Under the pieces are notes generated by a model. The model did no database searches and was not told the origin of the DNA. It saw only the letters and a program-made list of their open reading frames with translations. From DATKMS01 sp035541735 (GTDB taxonomy: Bacteria; Desulfobacterota; Binatia; HRBIN30): a DNA stretch of 64,000 bases. A program made the translations under genes and the position numbers. The DNA is taken from contig DATKMS010000036.1 in the NCBI GenBank assembly GCA_035541735.1, positions 1 to 64,000 of the forward strand, in the 5' to 3' direction. This document shows, one piece after another, positions 15,501 to 24,092 of this stretch. The stretch's first letter is position 1. Each line of letters starts with the position of its first letter.

Positions 15501-18400
15501 TCTGGCCGCATGGCATCTCGGGTGACCTGCCGATCATCCTGGTGCGCATCGACGAGCTCGAAGATCTGGAAATCGTCCGGCAGCTCCTGCGCGCGCACGA
15601 ATACTGGCGGCTGAAGCGACTGGCCGTCGATCTAGTGATCCTGAACGAACGCCCCTCGTCCTACACCGCGGATCTCCAGGGGGCGCTGGAGGCGATGTTG
15701 CGAGCGAGCCAGTCGCGCCGGCACCCTGAGGTAGAGGACACTCGGGGGAGCGTGTTCGTCTTGCGTGCCGACCTGATTTCGGTCGAGGTGCGGAGCCTGC
15801 TGCAGAGCGTGGCCCGAGCCGTCCTCCTCAGCCGCCGCGGTAGCCTGTTCGAGCAGGTACAGCGCATAGGAGAATCGGCGCCCGCGCCGCCGCACCAGGG
15901 GTCGTTCTCTCCCCTCCTTACCAAGGAGGGGGACAGGGGGAGGTCGCGCGAGCCATCGGAGCCTGCGCTGCCACGACCGCAGCTCGAGTTCTTCAATGGC
16001 CTCGGCGGCTTCGACGCCGGCGGGCGGGAGTACGTCACACTCCTCGGTGAGGGGCAGTGGACGCCGGCGCCGTGGGTCAACGTGATCGCCAACCCGTCGT
16101 TCGGTTTTCAAACATCTGCCGACGGCACGGGTTATACGTGGGCGATCAACAGTCGCGAGAACCAGCTCACGCCTTGGTCGAACGACCCAGTGGGCGACCG
16201 GCCCGGCGAAGTGGTCTACCTGCGCGATGAAGACAATGGAGCGCTCTGGGGACCGACGGCACTGCCGATTCGTGAGGAGGCCTCGCCGTACCTCTGCCGG
16301 CACGGCCAGGGCTACAGCCGCTTCGAGCACACCGCGCACGGCATTGCCCTCGGACTGCTGCAATATGTGCCGCTCGATGACCCCATCAAGATCTCGCGGC
16401 TGGTGATCCATAACCAGTCCGGGCGGACCCGCCGTCTCTCGGTCACAGCCTATGTGGAGTGGGTGCTCGCGGCGGCGCGCGAGGCGGCCGCACCGTTCAT
16501 CGTGACCGAGATGGACGCCGCCACCGGTGCGCTGTTCGCGCGCAATCACTGGCGCATCACGGGCGGCGACCGCGTGGCGTTCGCAGACCTCGCCGGACGG
16601 CAGGTGGCATGGACCGGTGACCGCACCGAGTTCGTCGGCCGCAACGGCACGCTCGATCACCCGGCCGCGCTCGTATCCGTTGAAAGCCGGGCGTCACTCT
16701 CGAATCGAGTCGGCGCAGGCCTCGACCCCTGCGGGGTTTTGCAAACCCGGCTCGAGCTGCAGCCCGATGAACGCACCGAGATCGTCTTCTTTCTCGGCGA
16801 GGCGGCCACGGCGGCGGACGCGCGTGCGTTGATCGGGCGCTACCGCAGCGCCGACCTCGACGCGATCCTGCGCGCCGTGACCGGGCTTTGGGACGATGTC
16901 CTCGGCGCGGTGCAGGTGCGAACGCCCGACCGGTCCATGGACATCCTCCTGAACCGCTGGCTCCTCTACCAGACCCTCGCCTGCCGAGTGTGGGCGCGTT
17001 CGGCGTTCTACCAGGCGAGCGGCGCGTACGGGTTCCGCGACCAGCTCCAGGACGTGATGGCGCTGACCGTGTCGAAGCCGGAGATCGCGCGTGCGCATCT
17101 CGTGCGCGCTGCCGCGCGGCAGTTCGTCGAAGGCGACGTGCAACACTGGTGGCTGCCGCCGGCAGGCCAGGGGGTGCGCACGCGGGTGTCGGACGACCGC
17201 CTCTGGCTACCGTATGCTGTCGCCCACTACATCGAGGTGACGGGCGATAGCGCGGTGCTCGACGAGACGGTTTCCTATCTTGACGGGCCAGCGCTACGCG
17301 CCGACGAGGCCGACTCGTACTTCCAGCCCATGGTCTCCGAGGCGCAAGGCACGCTGTTCGAACACTGTGCTCGCGCCCTGGACCACAGTCTAGCCGTCGG
17401 TGGCCACGGCCTGCCGCTGATGGGCGGCGGAGACTGGAACGACGGCATGAACCGGGTCGGCGCCGGAGGCCAGGGCGAGAGCGTCTGGCTCGGCTGGTTC
17501 CTGTACGCCACGCTCGCGGCCTTCGCTCCGCTGGCAGACAGTTCCCGGCAGCAGGCGCGTGCCGCCGCCTGGCGGTGCTGTGCAGCCGCGCTGCGCGAAT
17601 CCCTGGAGCGCGAAGCGTGGGACGGCGACTGGTACCGGCGCGGCTACTTCGATGACGGCACGCCGCTCGGGTCGGCCGCGAGCAGCGCATGCCGCATCGA
17701 TTCGATCGCGCAGTCGTGGGCGGTGATCTCCGGAGCCGCTAGTCCAGCGCGCGGGACGCGAGCGATGGCTGCGGTGGGGGAACACCTCGTGCGCCGCGGT
17801 GACGGCCTGATCGCGCTCTTCACCCCGCCGTTCGATCAGCTGCCGCTGGACCCTGGGTACATCAAAGGGTACCCACCCGGCATCCGCGAGAACGGCGGGC
17901 AATACACGCACGCCGCCATCTGGTCGGTGATCGCCTTCACGATGCTGGGCGATGGCGACAAGGCCGGCGAGCTGTTCTCAATGTTGAACCCGATCAATCA
18001 CGCCAGCACGCGCGCCGCCGTGCATCGCTACAAGGTCGAGCCGTACGTCGTCTCCGCGGACGTGTACTCCGCGCCGCCGCACGTCGGGCGCGGCGGCTGG
18101 ACCTGGTACACCGGCTCGGCCGCGTGGATGCACAGGGCCGGCTTGGAATGGATCCTCGGCTTCCGCGTGCGTGGCGCGACACTGCTCATCGACCCATGCG
18201 TGCCCAGGACGTGGCGCGACTTCGACATCGCCTTCCGTTACCGCTCCGCGCGCTACGCGATTGCGGTGGAGAACCCACGCGGCGTCACCCGCGGCGTCAC
18301 CCGCGTGGAGCTTGACGGCGCGGCGCTGGCGGACACCCAAGCGCCGATTCCGTTGGCGGACGACAGTGCCACCCACCGGGTGCGTGTCGTTCTGGGATGA
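9551..18400 (+). CDS. ndvB: Cyclic beta-1,2-glucan synthase (NdvB/ChvB type)
   Basis: 2949 residues, the usual size of this family. Order: an N-terminal helical region (1-400), membrane helices at about 405-455, a GT84 glucosyltransferase domain (about 485-800) with LDADTRLP near 630 and QHRWARGDWQLL near 777, more membrane helices at about 820-990, a glycoamylase-like domain (about 1050-1660), two beta-sandwich domains, and a C-terminal GH94 phosphorylase-type domain with GGGDWNDGMNRVG near 2627, whose Asp is the catalytic acid. It polymerises glucose from UDP-glucose in the inner membrane, trims the chain by phosphorolysis and closes it into a periplasmic ring used in osmoadaptation. The start is a TTG after AGAAAGG; no ATG lies near. 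An insert near residue 2120 comes from a palindromic repeat. Confidence 0.93.
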   Translation: MKHSILHVLQGLSTASPREAEEPIRSELFSVERLEQHAESLAAAQHVTPKPGRGRPLATRLRDNARVLLAAYRTIGQAIREERAITPAAEWLLDNFHIAEEQIREIRDDLPRSFYRQLPKLAEGPLAGYPRVFGIAWAFVAHTDSLFDPQTLTRFVRAYQRVQPLTIGELWAVAITLRIVLVENLRRAAEQIESGRAARQQADALADRLLGVGSRQAEPVETALRRFEQTPLPTAFAVQLVQRLRDQDPAVTPALRWLDERLAAQGTTADEIVRKEHQRQGASNVTVRNVITSMRLMSAVDWAEFFESVSLVDAALRAGSDFAAMDFPTRDRYRHAIEELARGSGHTELEVAQRALRAAGEPPNGGDATTRREQDPGYYLISKGRRAFETALGFRVPMKDWLARANAAAGILGYAAAIAVITTFILALPLLALAQFGVDGPILSLLALLALVPASDAAVALVNHSVTNRFGATGLPGLELRDGVPPSLRTMVVVPTLLTTPADVDEQIERLEVRHLASAEGDIRFALLSDWTDSATETSPGDDELLAAAAAGIARLNRRHGPAPDGDRFLLLHRRRVWNAGEGKWIGWERKRGKLHELNRLLRGATDTTFLAVGGHPPSVPPGVRYVITLDADTRLPRGAARRLVGKMAHPLNRPHLDPRTGRVVEGYAVLQPRVTPALPTGREGSLFQRVFSGPCGIDPYAFAVSDVYQDLLGEGSYTGKGIYDVDVFEAALEGRVPESTLLSHDLLEGIFARAGLVSDIEVVEEFPSRYDVAAARQHRWARGDWQLLPWILGRGRDANADPTRKAIPLIGRWKMMDNLRRTLSAPAAFLALVAGWMLPRAAAAFWTGFVLSIIALPALLPFVAGIVPRRLGISKRSHLRGVGVDLALALSQIAIVVTLLAHQAWLMTDAIARTLVRLFVTRRHMLEWVTAAQAKFSLPLDVRGFYQRMAGGVVLAAATAVIVGCAGHGSWPVVLPFVTLWMLAPVVAQWASRPPPMAGPGRVSAADADALRLIGRRTWRFFEAFVVAEDHMLPPDNFQEEPKPVVAHRTSPTNLGLYLLSVVAARDFGWLGTHETVERLSATLGTMNGLERFRGHFYNWYDTRDLRPLDPKYVSSVDSGNLAGHLIALGNACRAMMVGPVVNPQWLGGIADALALTRAGLDALADDRRTQTVTRKQLHEALDALAALLRSAPNTPAGIAGQLAELVLHGDTIVDIAQTLTEDHEADVLIWAQAVRASIQSQARDIEDLMPWARLVFRDVALVATPGADEHRSPDVALRSCLDSVPTLTDLPDRCAAAIDILARHRAEIAAQTDGRDERLARADVLIDAFERSARAAGALERRLAALGQRARKLFDTMEFGFLLDPARQLLSIGYQVAEGRLDPNCYDLLASEARLASFVAIAKGDVPARHWFRLGRALTPVDRGSALISWSGSMFEYLMPSLVMRAPAASLLEQTSRFVVRRQMKYGAELGVPWGVSESAYNARDLELTYQYLSFGVPGLGLKRGLSEDAVIAPYATALAAMVDPPAAARNFSRLAAAGGCGRYGYYEALDYTPTRRPEGEPVAIVRAYMAHHQGMTLVALANALQDGVMRARFHAEPIVQATELLLQERTPRDVAIARPRAEEVKVAADIREPVPPMVRRFHSPHDPVPRTHLLSNGRYAVMLTAAGSGYSRWRDLAVTRWHEDVTCDSWGTYVFLRDARSGDVWSAGYQPSGVEPDSYAVEFAEDHAEIVRRDGTITTTLEVAVSPESDAEVRRVSISNLGSRAREIELTSYAEVVLAPPAADAAHPAFSKLFVQTEFVADVGADAGTLLATRRPRSPGDPQLWAAHLAVVEGESVGARQFESDRARFLGRGRGIRTPLSVIDGRPLSNTVGTVLDPIFSLRCGVRVPPGATVRVAFWTLIAPSRGEALDLADKHHDSTAFERAVTLAWTQAQVQLHHLGVGPDEAHLFQRLANHVLYSDPTLRPASEVLKRNERGQSALWPHGISGDLPIILVRIDELEDLEIVRQLLRAHEYWRLKRLAVDLVILNERPSSYTADLQGALEAMLRASQSRRHPEVEDTRGSVFVLRADLISVEVRSLLQSVARAVLLSRRGSLFEQVQRIGESAPAPPHQGSFSPLLTKEGDRGRSREPSEPALPRPQLEFFNGLGGFDAGGREYVTLLGEGQWTPAPWVNVIANPSFGFQTSADGTGYTWAINSRENQLTPWSNDPVGDRPGEVVYLRDEDNGALWGPTALPIREEASPYLCRHGQGYSRFEHTAHGIALGLLQYVPLDDPIKISRLVIHNQSGRTRRLSVTAYVEWVLAAAREAAAPFIVTEMDAATGALFARNHWRITGGDRVAFADLAGRQVAWTGDRTEFVGRNGTLDHPAALVSVESRASLSNRVGAGLDPCGVLQTRLELQPDERTEIVFFLGEAATAADARALIGRYRSADLDAILRAVTGLWDDVLGAVQVRTPDRSMDILLNRWLLYQTLACRVWARSAFYQASGAYGFRDQLQDVMALTVSKPEIARAHLVRAAARQFVEGDVQHWWLPPAGQGVRTRVSDDRLWLPYAVAHYIEVTGDSAVLDETVSYLDGPALRADEADSYFQPMVSEAQGTLFEHCARALDHSLAVGGHGLPLMGGGDWNDGMNRVGAGGQGESVWLGWFLYATLAAFAPLADSSRQQARAAAWRCCAAALRESLEREAWDGDWYRRGYFDDGTPLGSAASSACRIDSIAQSWAVISGAASPARGTRAMAAVGEHLVRRGDGLIALFTPPFDQLPLDPGYIKGYPPGIRENGGQYTHAAIWSVIAFTMLGDGDKAGELFSMLNPINHASTRAAVHRYKVEPYVVSADVYSAPPHVGRGGWTWYTGSAAWMHRAGLEWILGFRVRGATLLIDPCVPRTWRDFDIAFRYRSARYAIAVENPRGVTRGVTRVELDGAALADTQAPIPLADDSATHRVRVVLG
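15911..15931. repeat. Palindromic repeat inserted in frame in the glucan synthase gene
   Basis: CCCCTCCTT (15911-15919), ACC loop, AAGGAGGGG (15923-15931), followed by GACAGGGGGAGG. This is a common intergenic REP-type sequence, here inside a coding frame. It adds a Ser/Arg/Pro-rich patch (SPLLTKEGDRGRSRE) at a domain junction. Confidence 0.7.
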
Positions 18401-18623
18401 GCGTGTGCTGCGCCCGACGCCGTCGACATTGACATTGTCAGCCATCTCGTCTTCCCTGGGCGCGTGACTATCTTCAGCCCGCCGCCCTGATTTCGGCTGC
18501 GCGCCGCAATCCTGCATCGCGGCGCTGGCTGGCTCTCAACGCTGAAAATGCAACCCTCCCTCCGCGGCGTGGATGCCCCGGTGGGAAAAAATCGCAGGCA
18601 ACTCGAGGAAACCGAGATCGGAC

Positions 18624-20243
18624 ATGAACGATTCGAGAGAACGACTGAAGGCGGAAGTGGCGCGCCGGCGCACCTTCGCGATCATCTCCCATCCCGACGC
18701 CGGAAAGACGACGCTGACCGAAAAGTTGCTGCTCTACGGCGGCGCCGTGCATCTGGCCGGGTCGGTGAAGCAGCGACGCGACGATCGCCACGCCACCAGT
18801 GACTGGATGGCGCTCGAGCGCGAGCGCGGCATCTCCATCACCACCAGCGTGATGCAGTTCCCCTATCGCGGCTACCAGCTCAACCTGCTCGACACGCCCG
18901 GCCACAACGACTTTAGCGAGGACACGTACCGTACTCTGGCTGCTGCCGACTGCGCCATCATGCTGCTGGACAGCGCCAAGGGGGTGGAGCCGCAGACCAT
19001 CAAGCTGTTCGAGGTCTGCCGCATGCGCCGCATCCCCATCGTCACCTTCATCAACAAGATGGATCGCGACGGGCGCGACCCGCTCGACCTGCTCGACGAG
19101 ATCGAGCGCGTGCTCGGCATTCCCGCTAGCCCAGCGACTTGGCCGATCGGCGCCGGTGCCGGCTTCCAAGGCGTCTACGATCGCTGGAAGCAGCAGGTGC
19201 TGCTGTTCGAGCGCGGCGAGCAGGCGGCGCACAAGGCGGTGATGCAGGTGAGCAGCCTCGGCGATCCGGCGTTCCGCGCCGCTATCGGCGAGCGCGCTCA
19301 CGATCACCTCGCAGAGTCGCTCGCCCTGCTGCACGGTGCCGGCACCGGCTTCGACAACCACGCCTTCCGCAGCGGCGCGCTGACACCGGTGTTTTTCGGC
19401 AGCGCCTTGACCAACTTCGGCGTCGAACCTTTCCTCGACCAATTCATCGAGCTGGCACCGCCGCCGCTGCCGCGCGCGACTGCCGGTGGCCCGGTGTCGC
19501 CCGACGCGCAGGCGTTCTCGGGCTTCGTCTTCAAAATTCAGGCGAACATGGACCCGCTGCACCGCGACCGCGTCGCCTTCGTGCGGGTGTGCTCCGGACG
19601 CTTCGTGCGCGGCATGGAAGTCACTCACGGGCGCACTGGCAAGCGGCTCGCCCTCAAGCGCTCGCTGCAGTTCCGGGCGCAGGAACGCACCTTGATCGAG
19701 GAGGCCTTTGCCGGCGACATTGTCGGCGTGTGGGATCCCGGCCTGCTGCGCATCGGCGACTCGCTCAGCGAGGCCGGAGGCATTGAGTTCGCTGGCATCC
19801 CGCGCTTCTCGCCGGAGCACTTCGTGCGGGTCATCCTGGCCGAGGCCTTGAAGCGCAAGCAACTGAAGAAGGGGCTCGACCAGCTGTCTGAGGAAGGTGC
19901 GGTTCAAGTGTTCTTCCACCGCGAGCGTCTGGAGCGCGACCCCATCCTTGGCGCCGTCGGGCGGCTGCAGTTCGACGTCATCCAGGCGCGTCTCAAGAAC
20001 GAGTACGAGGTCGACGTGCGCTTCGAAACCCTGCCATCGCAGCACGCCCGTTGGGTGGAAGGCAGTTTCGATCCCACCGACCTCGAGCGCTCCGGGGCAG
20101 TGCTCTGCCTCCTCGACGTAGAGGGCCGCCCGCTGCTGTTGTTCCAGAACGACTTCTGGCTGCGGCAGATCACCGAGCGCCACGCGCATCTGCGCTTCAT
20201 CGCCGCGGTGCAGCCGGGCCGCAGCGAGCGCGCGGCGGCTTGA
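18624..20243 (+). CDS. prfC: Peptide chain release factor 3
   Basis: 539 residues from the ATG at 18624; an in-frame ATG at 18573 would add 17 residues not found in the family. GTPase motifs: ISHPDAGKTTLTEK (P-loop), RGISITTS (switch 1), DTPGHNDFSEDTYR (G3) and INKMDRDGRDP (G4). A beta-barrel domain 2 and the RF3-specific C-terminal domain follow (FFHRERLERDPILGAVGRLQ). It uses GTP to release RF1/RF2 from the ribosome after termination. Complete; no operon partner. A 571-residue open frame on the opposite strand is only a shadow of its codon bias. Confidence 0.95.
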   Translation: MNDSRERLKAEVARRRTFAIISHPDAGKTTLTEKLLLYGGAVHLAGSVKQRRDDRHATSDWMALERERGISITTSVMQFPYRGYQLNLLDTPGHNDFSEDTYRTLAAADCAIMLLDSAKGVEPQTIKLFEVCRMRRIPIVTFINKMDRDGRDPLDLLDEIERVLGIPASPATWPIGAGAGFQGVYDRWKQQVLLFERGEQAAHKAVMQVSSLGDPAFRAAIGERAHDHLAESLALLHGAGTGFDNHAFRSGALTPVFFGSALTNFGVEPFLDQFIELAPPPLPRATAGGPVSPDAQAFSGFVFKIQANMDPLHRDRVAFVRVCSGRFVRGMEVTHGRTGKRLALKRSLQFRAQERTLIEEAFAGDIVGVWDPGLLRIGDSLSEAGGIEFAGIPRFSPEHFVRVILAEALKRKQLKKGLDQLSEEGAVQVFFHRERLERDPILGAVGRLQFDVIQARLKNEYEVDVRFETLPSQHARWVEGSFDPTDLERSGAVLCLLDVEGRPLLLFQNDFWLRQITERHAHLRFIAAVQPGRSERAAA

Positions 20244-20628
20244 TGCGGAGGCGATTCGCCCGCGTCTCTGAGTAAGGCCACATCTTGGTGGCGCTGGCTT
20301 GCCGTCCTCTCCCGCGCATCATCTCCGCCTGGCTTTTCACCGCGGACTGTGCGATACATCAACGCACTGACACTAACGAAGCTGCCCCCCGCTGCGCGGC
20401 CCTACAGGGTTTGTGGACGTAGCCGCCGGGCGTGATCGGAAAGGTAAAGCCCCTCAACTACGACGTCTCGCTGTGTGCTCCCTTGCACTTCCCTCGGAGC
20501 GTCTCGCTCGCGCCAAGCGGCCGAAAGCCGCCACACGCGCGCGTGCAGTCCGTTGCGCCGCCATCCTGGCCGCGTCACGCGTCGTCACAACCTTTGGAGA
20601 CACATTGGAGACACAATTGATACCAACG
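20244..20628. other. Gap before the helicase gene, with a dispersed repeat
   Basis: No gene. Positions about 20285-20330 (TTGGTGGCGCTGGCTTG, then GTCCTCTCCCGCGC and TCATCTC) match a block at about 31551-31607, so this is a dispersed repeat. The rest may be a long 5' leader, as is common for DEAD-box helicase genes, but no structure is clear. Confidence 0.5.
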
Positions 20629-21855
20629 ATGAACGAGTTCGACCTGATTCCGGCTCTGGCTGAGGCTGTGGCGGACATGGGATACACGCGCCCGACGCCG
20701 ATACAGGCGCAAGGCATACCGGTCGCCCTGGCCGGTCGCGACCTGATCGGATGCGCGGCGACGGGCACCGGCAAGACAGCAGCTTTCCTCCTGCCGATTC
20801 TGCAGCGCCTGCAGGAACCACGGGACGTCGGCTGCCGGGCGCTCATTCTGTCTCCGACGCGCGAGTTGGCCCTGCAGATCGACGAGCAGGTGCTCGCCCT
20901 CGGCTACCACGTCGGCCTCAGTGCGGTCGCCGTCGTGGGTGGGGTCGACATGCGCCCACAAGAACGCGCGCTGCGCGCCGGGTGCGAAATCGTGGTCGCG
21001 ACGCCGGGGCGACTGCTGGACCACATGCGCTTCAAGTACGTCGACCTCGGCGCGGTCGAAATCGTGGTCATCGATGAGGCCGATCGCATGCTCGACATGG
21101 GGTTCCTACCCGACGTGCACCGCATCCTTGCGGCGCTGCCGGCGACGCGGCAGACGCTGCTATTCTCCGCGACCCTTTCACCAAGCATACGCGCGCTCAC
21201 CCGCACGATCCTGCGCGATCCCGTAACGGTCACGGTCGACCGGCAACAGCCGGCGGACGGGATTGCCCACAGCACATACCGCGTCGCACAGGAGAGGAAG
21301 TCTTCCCTGCTCGCGACCTTGCTGCGCCCGAACGAGATGCGCTCGGTGCTCGTGTTCGTGAAGCGGAAAGTCGATGCGGACCGCCTTGCCCGTGCGGTAG
21401 GCCGGAGCGGCGTCAACGCCACCAGTCTGCATTCCGACCGCAGCCAGGCAGAGCGCACGGCGGCGCTCGACGCCTTCCGGCGCGGCGAGTGCCCGGTCTT
21501 GATCGCTACCGACGTGGCGGGACGCGGGCTCGACATCAGCGGCATCTCGCACGTGATCAACTTCGACGTGCCGCGGTGCGCGGACGACTACATCCATCGC
21601 GCCGGACGCACCGCGCGGGCGGGAGCGAGCGGGCACGCGATCACCTTCATTGCCCCGCATGAGGAAGCCCTCCTCGGCGAGATTCAGGACAAGCTGGGCA
21701 TTCCGTTGCCACATGCGGCGCTGCCCGATTCCATCTCGCGGGCCATGGCGCAGAGAGCGCCCGCTCGCCGGCGCGCGCCGCAAACGCTACGCCCCGCGTC
21801 CGCGGCCCCGCAGCGCTCTCTCGCAAGCGCTTTGCCGGCACGCGTGGTACACTGA
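20629..21855 (+). CDS. DEAD-box RNA helicase (RhlE-like)
   Basis: 408 residues. All helicase motifs are present: Q motif PTPIQAQGIP, Walker A AATGTGKT, PTRELALQ, TPGRLLDH, DEAD in VIDEADRMLDMGF, SAT, ATDVAGRGLDI and HRAGRTARAG. The short basic tail (QRAPARRRAPQTLRP) is typical of RhlE-type proteins. It unwinds RNA duplexes with ATP in ribosome assembly, RNA decay or cold adaptation. The ATG at 20629 gives the family N-terminus; an in-frame TTG at 20617, six bases after GGAG, is an alternative that adds four residues. A longer open frame upstream lacks family similarity. Confidence 0.94.
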   Translation: MNEFDLIPALAEAVADMGYTRPTPIQAQGIPVALAGRDLIGCAATGTGKTAAFLLPILQRLQEPRDVGCRALILSPTRELALQIDEQVLALGYHVGLSAVAVVGGVDMRPQERALRAGCEIVVATPGRLLDHMRFKYVDLGAVEIVVIDEADRMLDMGFLPDVHRILAALPATRQTLLFSATLSPSIRALTRTILRDPVTVTVDRQQPADGIAHSTYRVAQERKSSLLATLLRPNEMRSVLVFVKRKVDADRLARAVGRSGVNATSLHSDRSQAERTAALDAFRRGECPVLIATDVAGRGLDISGISHVINFDVPRCADDYIHRAGRTARAGASGHAITFIAPHEEALLGEIQDKLGIPLPHAALPDSISRAMAQRAPARRRAPQTLRPASAAPQRSLASALPARVVH

Positions 21856-21950
21856 CGTTGCATATCGGGTTCATCGAGAACCCTGACACGCAATACTGCG
21901 CACGGTCGCCCTCAGTTGGGGCACTCCTTGTGCGGTAAAGGAGGGCCGAA

Positions 21951-22142
21951 ATGAACGTGCGCTTTGCGAACGGGGACGAGTTGCCGACTGGTTGGCATCC
22001 CGGTCAGTCGCTCACGGGGAAAAGCGTGGATCTACAAGCTGCGGAGGAGTGCCCGTTTGGTCCTGGATGTCATTCGTGCCGGGATGGGCTCCAGTGGACC
22101 CGAGCATTTGAGACCCACCTAAAACCTCGAACGGATAGGTGA
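21951..22142 (+). CDS. Small Cys-containing hypothetical protein
   Basis: 63 residues with a strong ribosome site (AAAGGAGGGCCGAA) right before the ATG. It contains CPFGPGCHSCRDGLQW, three close Cys that could bind a metal. No family is recognised. It is isolated between the helicase and the RRM gene. Confidence 0.45.
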   Translation: MNVRFANGDELPTGWHPGQSLTGKSVDLQAAEECPFGPGCHSCRDGLQWTRAFETHLKPRTDR

Positions 22143-22645
22143 GTCAGGGGAGGACGACACCGCCACACTGCGGGCGGTGGCCGACGGGCGCGTCTGTCCG
22201 CCGATGGTTCAGGTTGTCGCATGGGTTCGGCACCGGCCGCATCATGTCCCGCCTTCCTTGGTGTAGGTCCGTCCGGGCAATGCACGCTCAGGATCGGACA
22301 GAATCGAATGCGGATCGCACCGGTGATGACGGCGCAATGCGTGAAGGGAAATAGACGCTGTCCGACGCCGGAATCGGCCTCTTCACCACGCGCGACGTCA
22401 CGTGCGCCAACTTCAGCCGCGGCTCGGGCCCAGGGCTTCATGGGTTGTGCCGAAGCGCAGAGGCTGCTACACAGTCACCCACTCACAACTGATTGTCCGG
22501 CGCGAGAACTCCGCCTAGCATTGCGGCGTCTGGCACGCCTCCCGCACCTTTCATTCAGCTACGACAACGACAGCAGGTGTCGCTGTCTTGAAGAGCCAAA
22601 CGCAACACGGTCGTGGCGGCGGCCCAGCTAGAAGGAGTTCATGCA
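22143..22645. other. Gap without a gene, upstream of the RRM gene
   Basis: Short open frames only, none with a ribosome site. The region may include a long leader of the RRM gene, which is usual for cold-inducible RNA-binding proteins, but I see no clear structural motif. Confidence 0.4.
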
Positions 22646-22927
22646 ATGGGAAGAAAACTGTACGTCGGCAATCTGGGCTTCGACGTCAACAACAAGGACC
22701 TCGAGGAACTGTTCGCGCAAGCCGGGGTCTGCGAGTCGGTCGCGGTGATCACCGATCGCGCCACCGGACAGTCGCGTGGCTTCGGCTTCGTTGAGATGGG
22801 TTCAAACGGTGAGGCCCAGAAAGCTATCCAGCAGTTCGACGGCCAGGAGTTCAAGGGCCGCGCCCTCAAGGTGAACGAGGCCAAGGAGCGCGACAACAAC
22901 CACGGCGGCGGCAGAGGTCGCTACTAA
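22646..22927 (+). CDS. RRM-type RNA-binding protein
   Basis: 93 residues: one RNA recognition motif plus a short Gly/Arg tail (NNHGGGRGRY). RNP2 reads KLYVGNLGF and RNP1 reads SRGFGFVEM, both with the aromatic residues that stack on RNA. The ATG at 22646 follows AAGGAG. It resembles the small single-RRM proteins (Rbp) of cyanobacteria and proteobacteria, which are often cold-induced and act as RNA chaperones. It is followed directly by a strong terminator hairpin, so it is probably monocistronic. Confidence 0.92.
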   Translation: MGRKLYVGNLGFDVNNKDLEELFAQAGVCESVAVITDRATGQSRGFGFVEMGSNGEAQKAIQQFDGQEFKGRALKVNEAKERDNNHGGGRGRY

Positions 22928-22935
22928 CCGCACAC

Positions 22936-22969
22936 GGTTCGCACCCGTTGCCTGCAGCGGGTGCGAACC
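22936..22969 (+). terminator. Terminator hairpin of the RRM gene
   Basis: A perfect 12-bp stem (GGTTCGCACCCG / CGGGTGCGAACC) with a 10-base loop, starting nine bases after the stop. The following T-run is weak (TTCTC). Confidence 0.7.
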
Positions 22970-23256
22970 TTCTCACGACGGTGCACGCGTCTTGACGGTT
23001 CAGGAGAAAACGTGCAATTCAGCCACAGCCATTTGGCTGCCTCCAAGCCGGCGCCACGGCGGCCCCAGAATGCCCCGGTCGTGTGCGCCCACGACGCACG
23101 ACGGTTCGCCAACAATCGCTCCAGAGATTCAGCTCGGCTCGATACAGCCGGGTCCTCTGTTTATGCTGCCAGTACCCCCGACGATGACGCAACGTCGAGG
23201 TTGACCCGGCGCGCCAGCGTTCACTAGAGTCCACCGGTCGGTTGAGGAGACTTCCA

Positions 23257-24063
23257 ATGGCCTACGAGACAATCGTCCTCGAGAAGCGCGACGGCATGGG
23301 CATCATCACGCTCAACCGGCCGCAGCGCTTGAACGCGTGGACGCCGGTCATGGGTGCTGAGATGGCGGACGCCTTCCGCAACGTCGACCGTGATCCGTCG
23401 GTCCGTGTCGCCGTGCTCACCGGTGCCGGACGGGCCTTCTGCGCCGGCGCGGACATGGAGTTTTTTGCCGGGCAGATTGCGGCCGGCGGCGGGACGAAGA
23501 GCGAATCCGACACACAAGCTCCTGGCCCGTCGCGCGTCGAGGAGTTTCCGATGCTGATGCGCCGGCTCTCCAAGCCGAGCATCGCCGCGATCAACGGCTA
23601 CGCGCTCGGCGTCGGCTGTACCATGACGCTGCTGTGCGACATGCGCATTGCAGCGGAAGAGGCCAAGCTCGGCTTCCTCTTTCCGCGCCTGGGGGTGATG
23701 GCGGAGCTGGGGTCGACCTTCCTGCTGCCACGCCTCGTCGGGCTCGGCCGCGCCTGCGAGTTCATGTTCACCGGCAAGCAGTTCACGGCTGCCGAGTGCG
23801 AACGCGCCGGGCTGGTGAATCATGTCGTACCGGTTGCGCGGCTGATGGACACGGTCGCCGAACTCGCGGGCGCGATGACGCAGTGTGCGCCGCTGTCGCT
23901 GCTGCTGACACGGCAGGCGCTGTACCAAGGGTTGCACGAGACGTTCGAAGCCCAGGTGCGCTACGAGGGATTCACGCTCGACTACCTCTACCGCACCCGC
24001 GACCACGCCGAAGCGGTGCGTGCGTTCAAGGAGAAGCGGCCGCCGCAGTTTGAAGGAAAGTGA
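23257..24063 (+). CDS. Enoyl-CoA hydratase/isomerase family protein
   Basis: 268 residues from the ATG at 23257, preceded by TTGAGGAGA. Crotonase-fold landmarks: AFCAGADMEFF and AAINGYALGVGCTM form the oxyanion hole, and MAELGSTFLLPRLVG carries a Glu at the usual catalytic position. It acts on acyl-CoA thioesters; substrate and direction cannot be fixed from sequence. It runs convergent with the PpiC gene. Distinct from the second crotonase at 53352. Confidence 0.87.
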   Translation: MAYETIVLEKRDGMGIITLNRPQRLNAWTPVMGAEMADAFRNVDRDPSVRVAVLTGAGRAFCAGADMEFFAGQIAAGGGTKSESDTQAPGPSRVEEFPMLMRRLSKPSIAAINGYALGVGCTMTLLCDMRIAAEEAKLGFLFPRLGVMAELGSTFLLPRLVGLGRACEFMFTGKQFTAAECERAGLVNHVVPVARLMDTVAELAGAMTQCAPLSLLLTRQALYQGLHETFEAQVRYEGFTLDYLYRTRDHAEAVRAFKEKRPPQFEGK

Positions 24064-24092
24064 GCTGGAATCAGCGGAGTCGACTCAGTGAT

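Noticed and set aside
18474..20189. 571-residue minus-strand frame opposite prfC
   Set aside because: RF3 is complete and unmistakable on the plus strand; the opposite frame has no recognisable motif.
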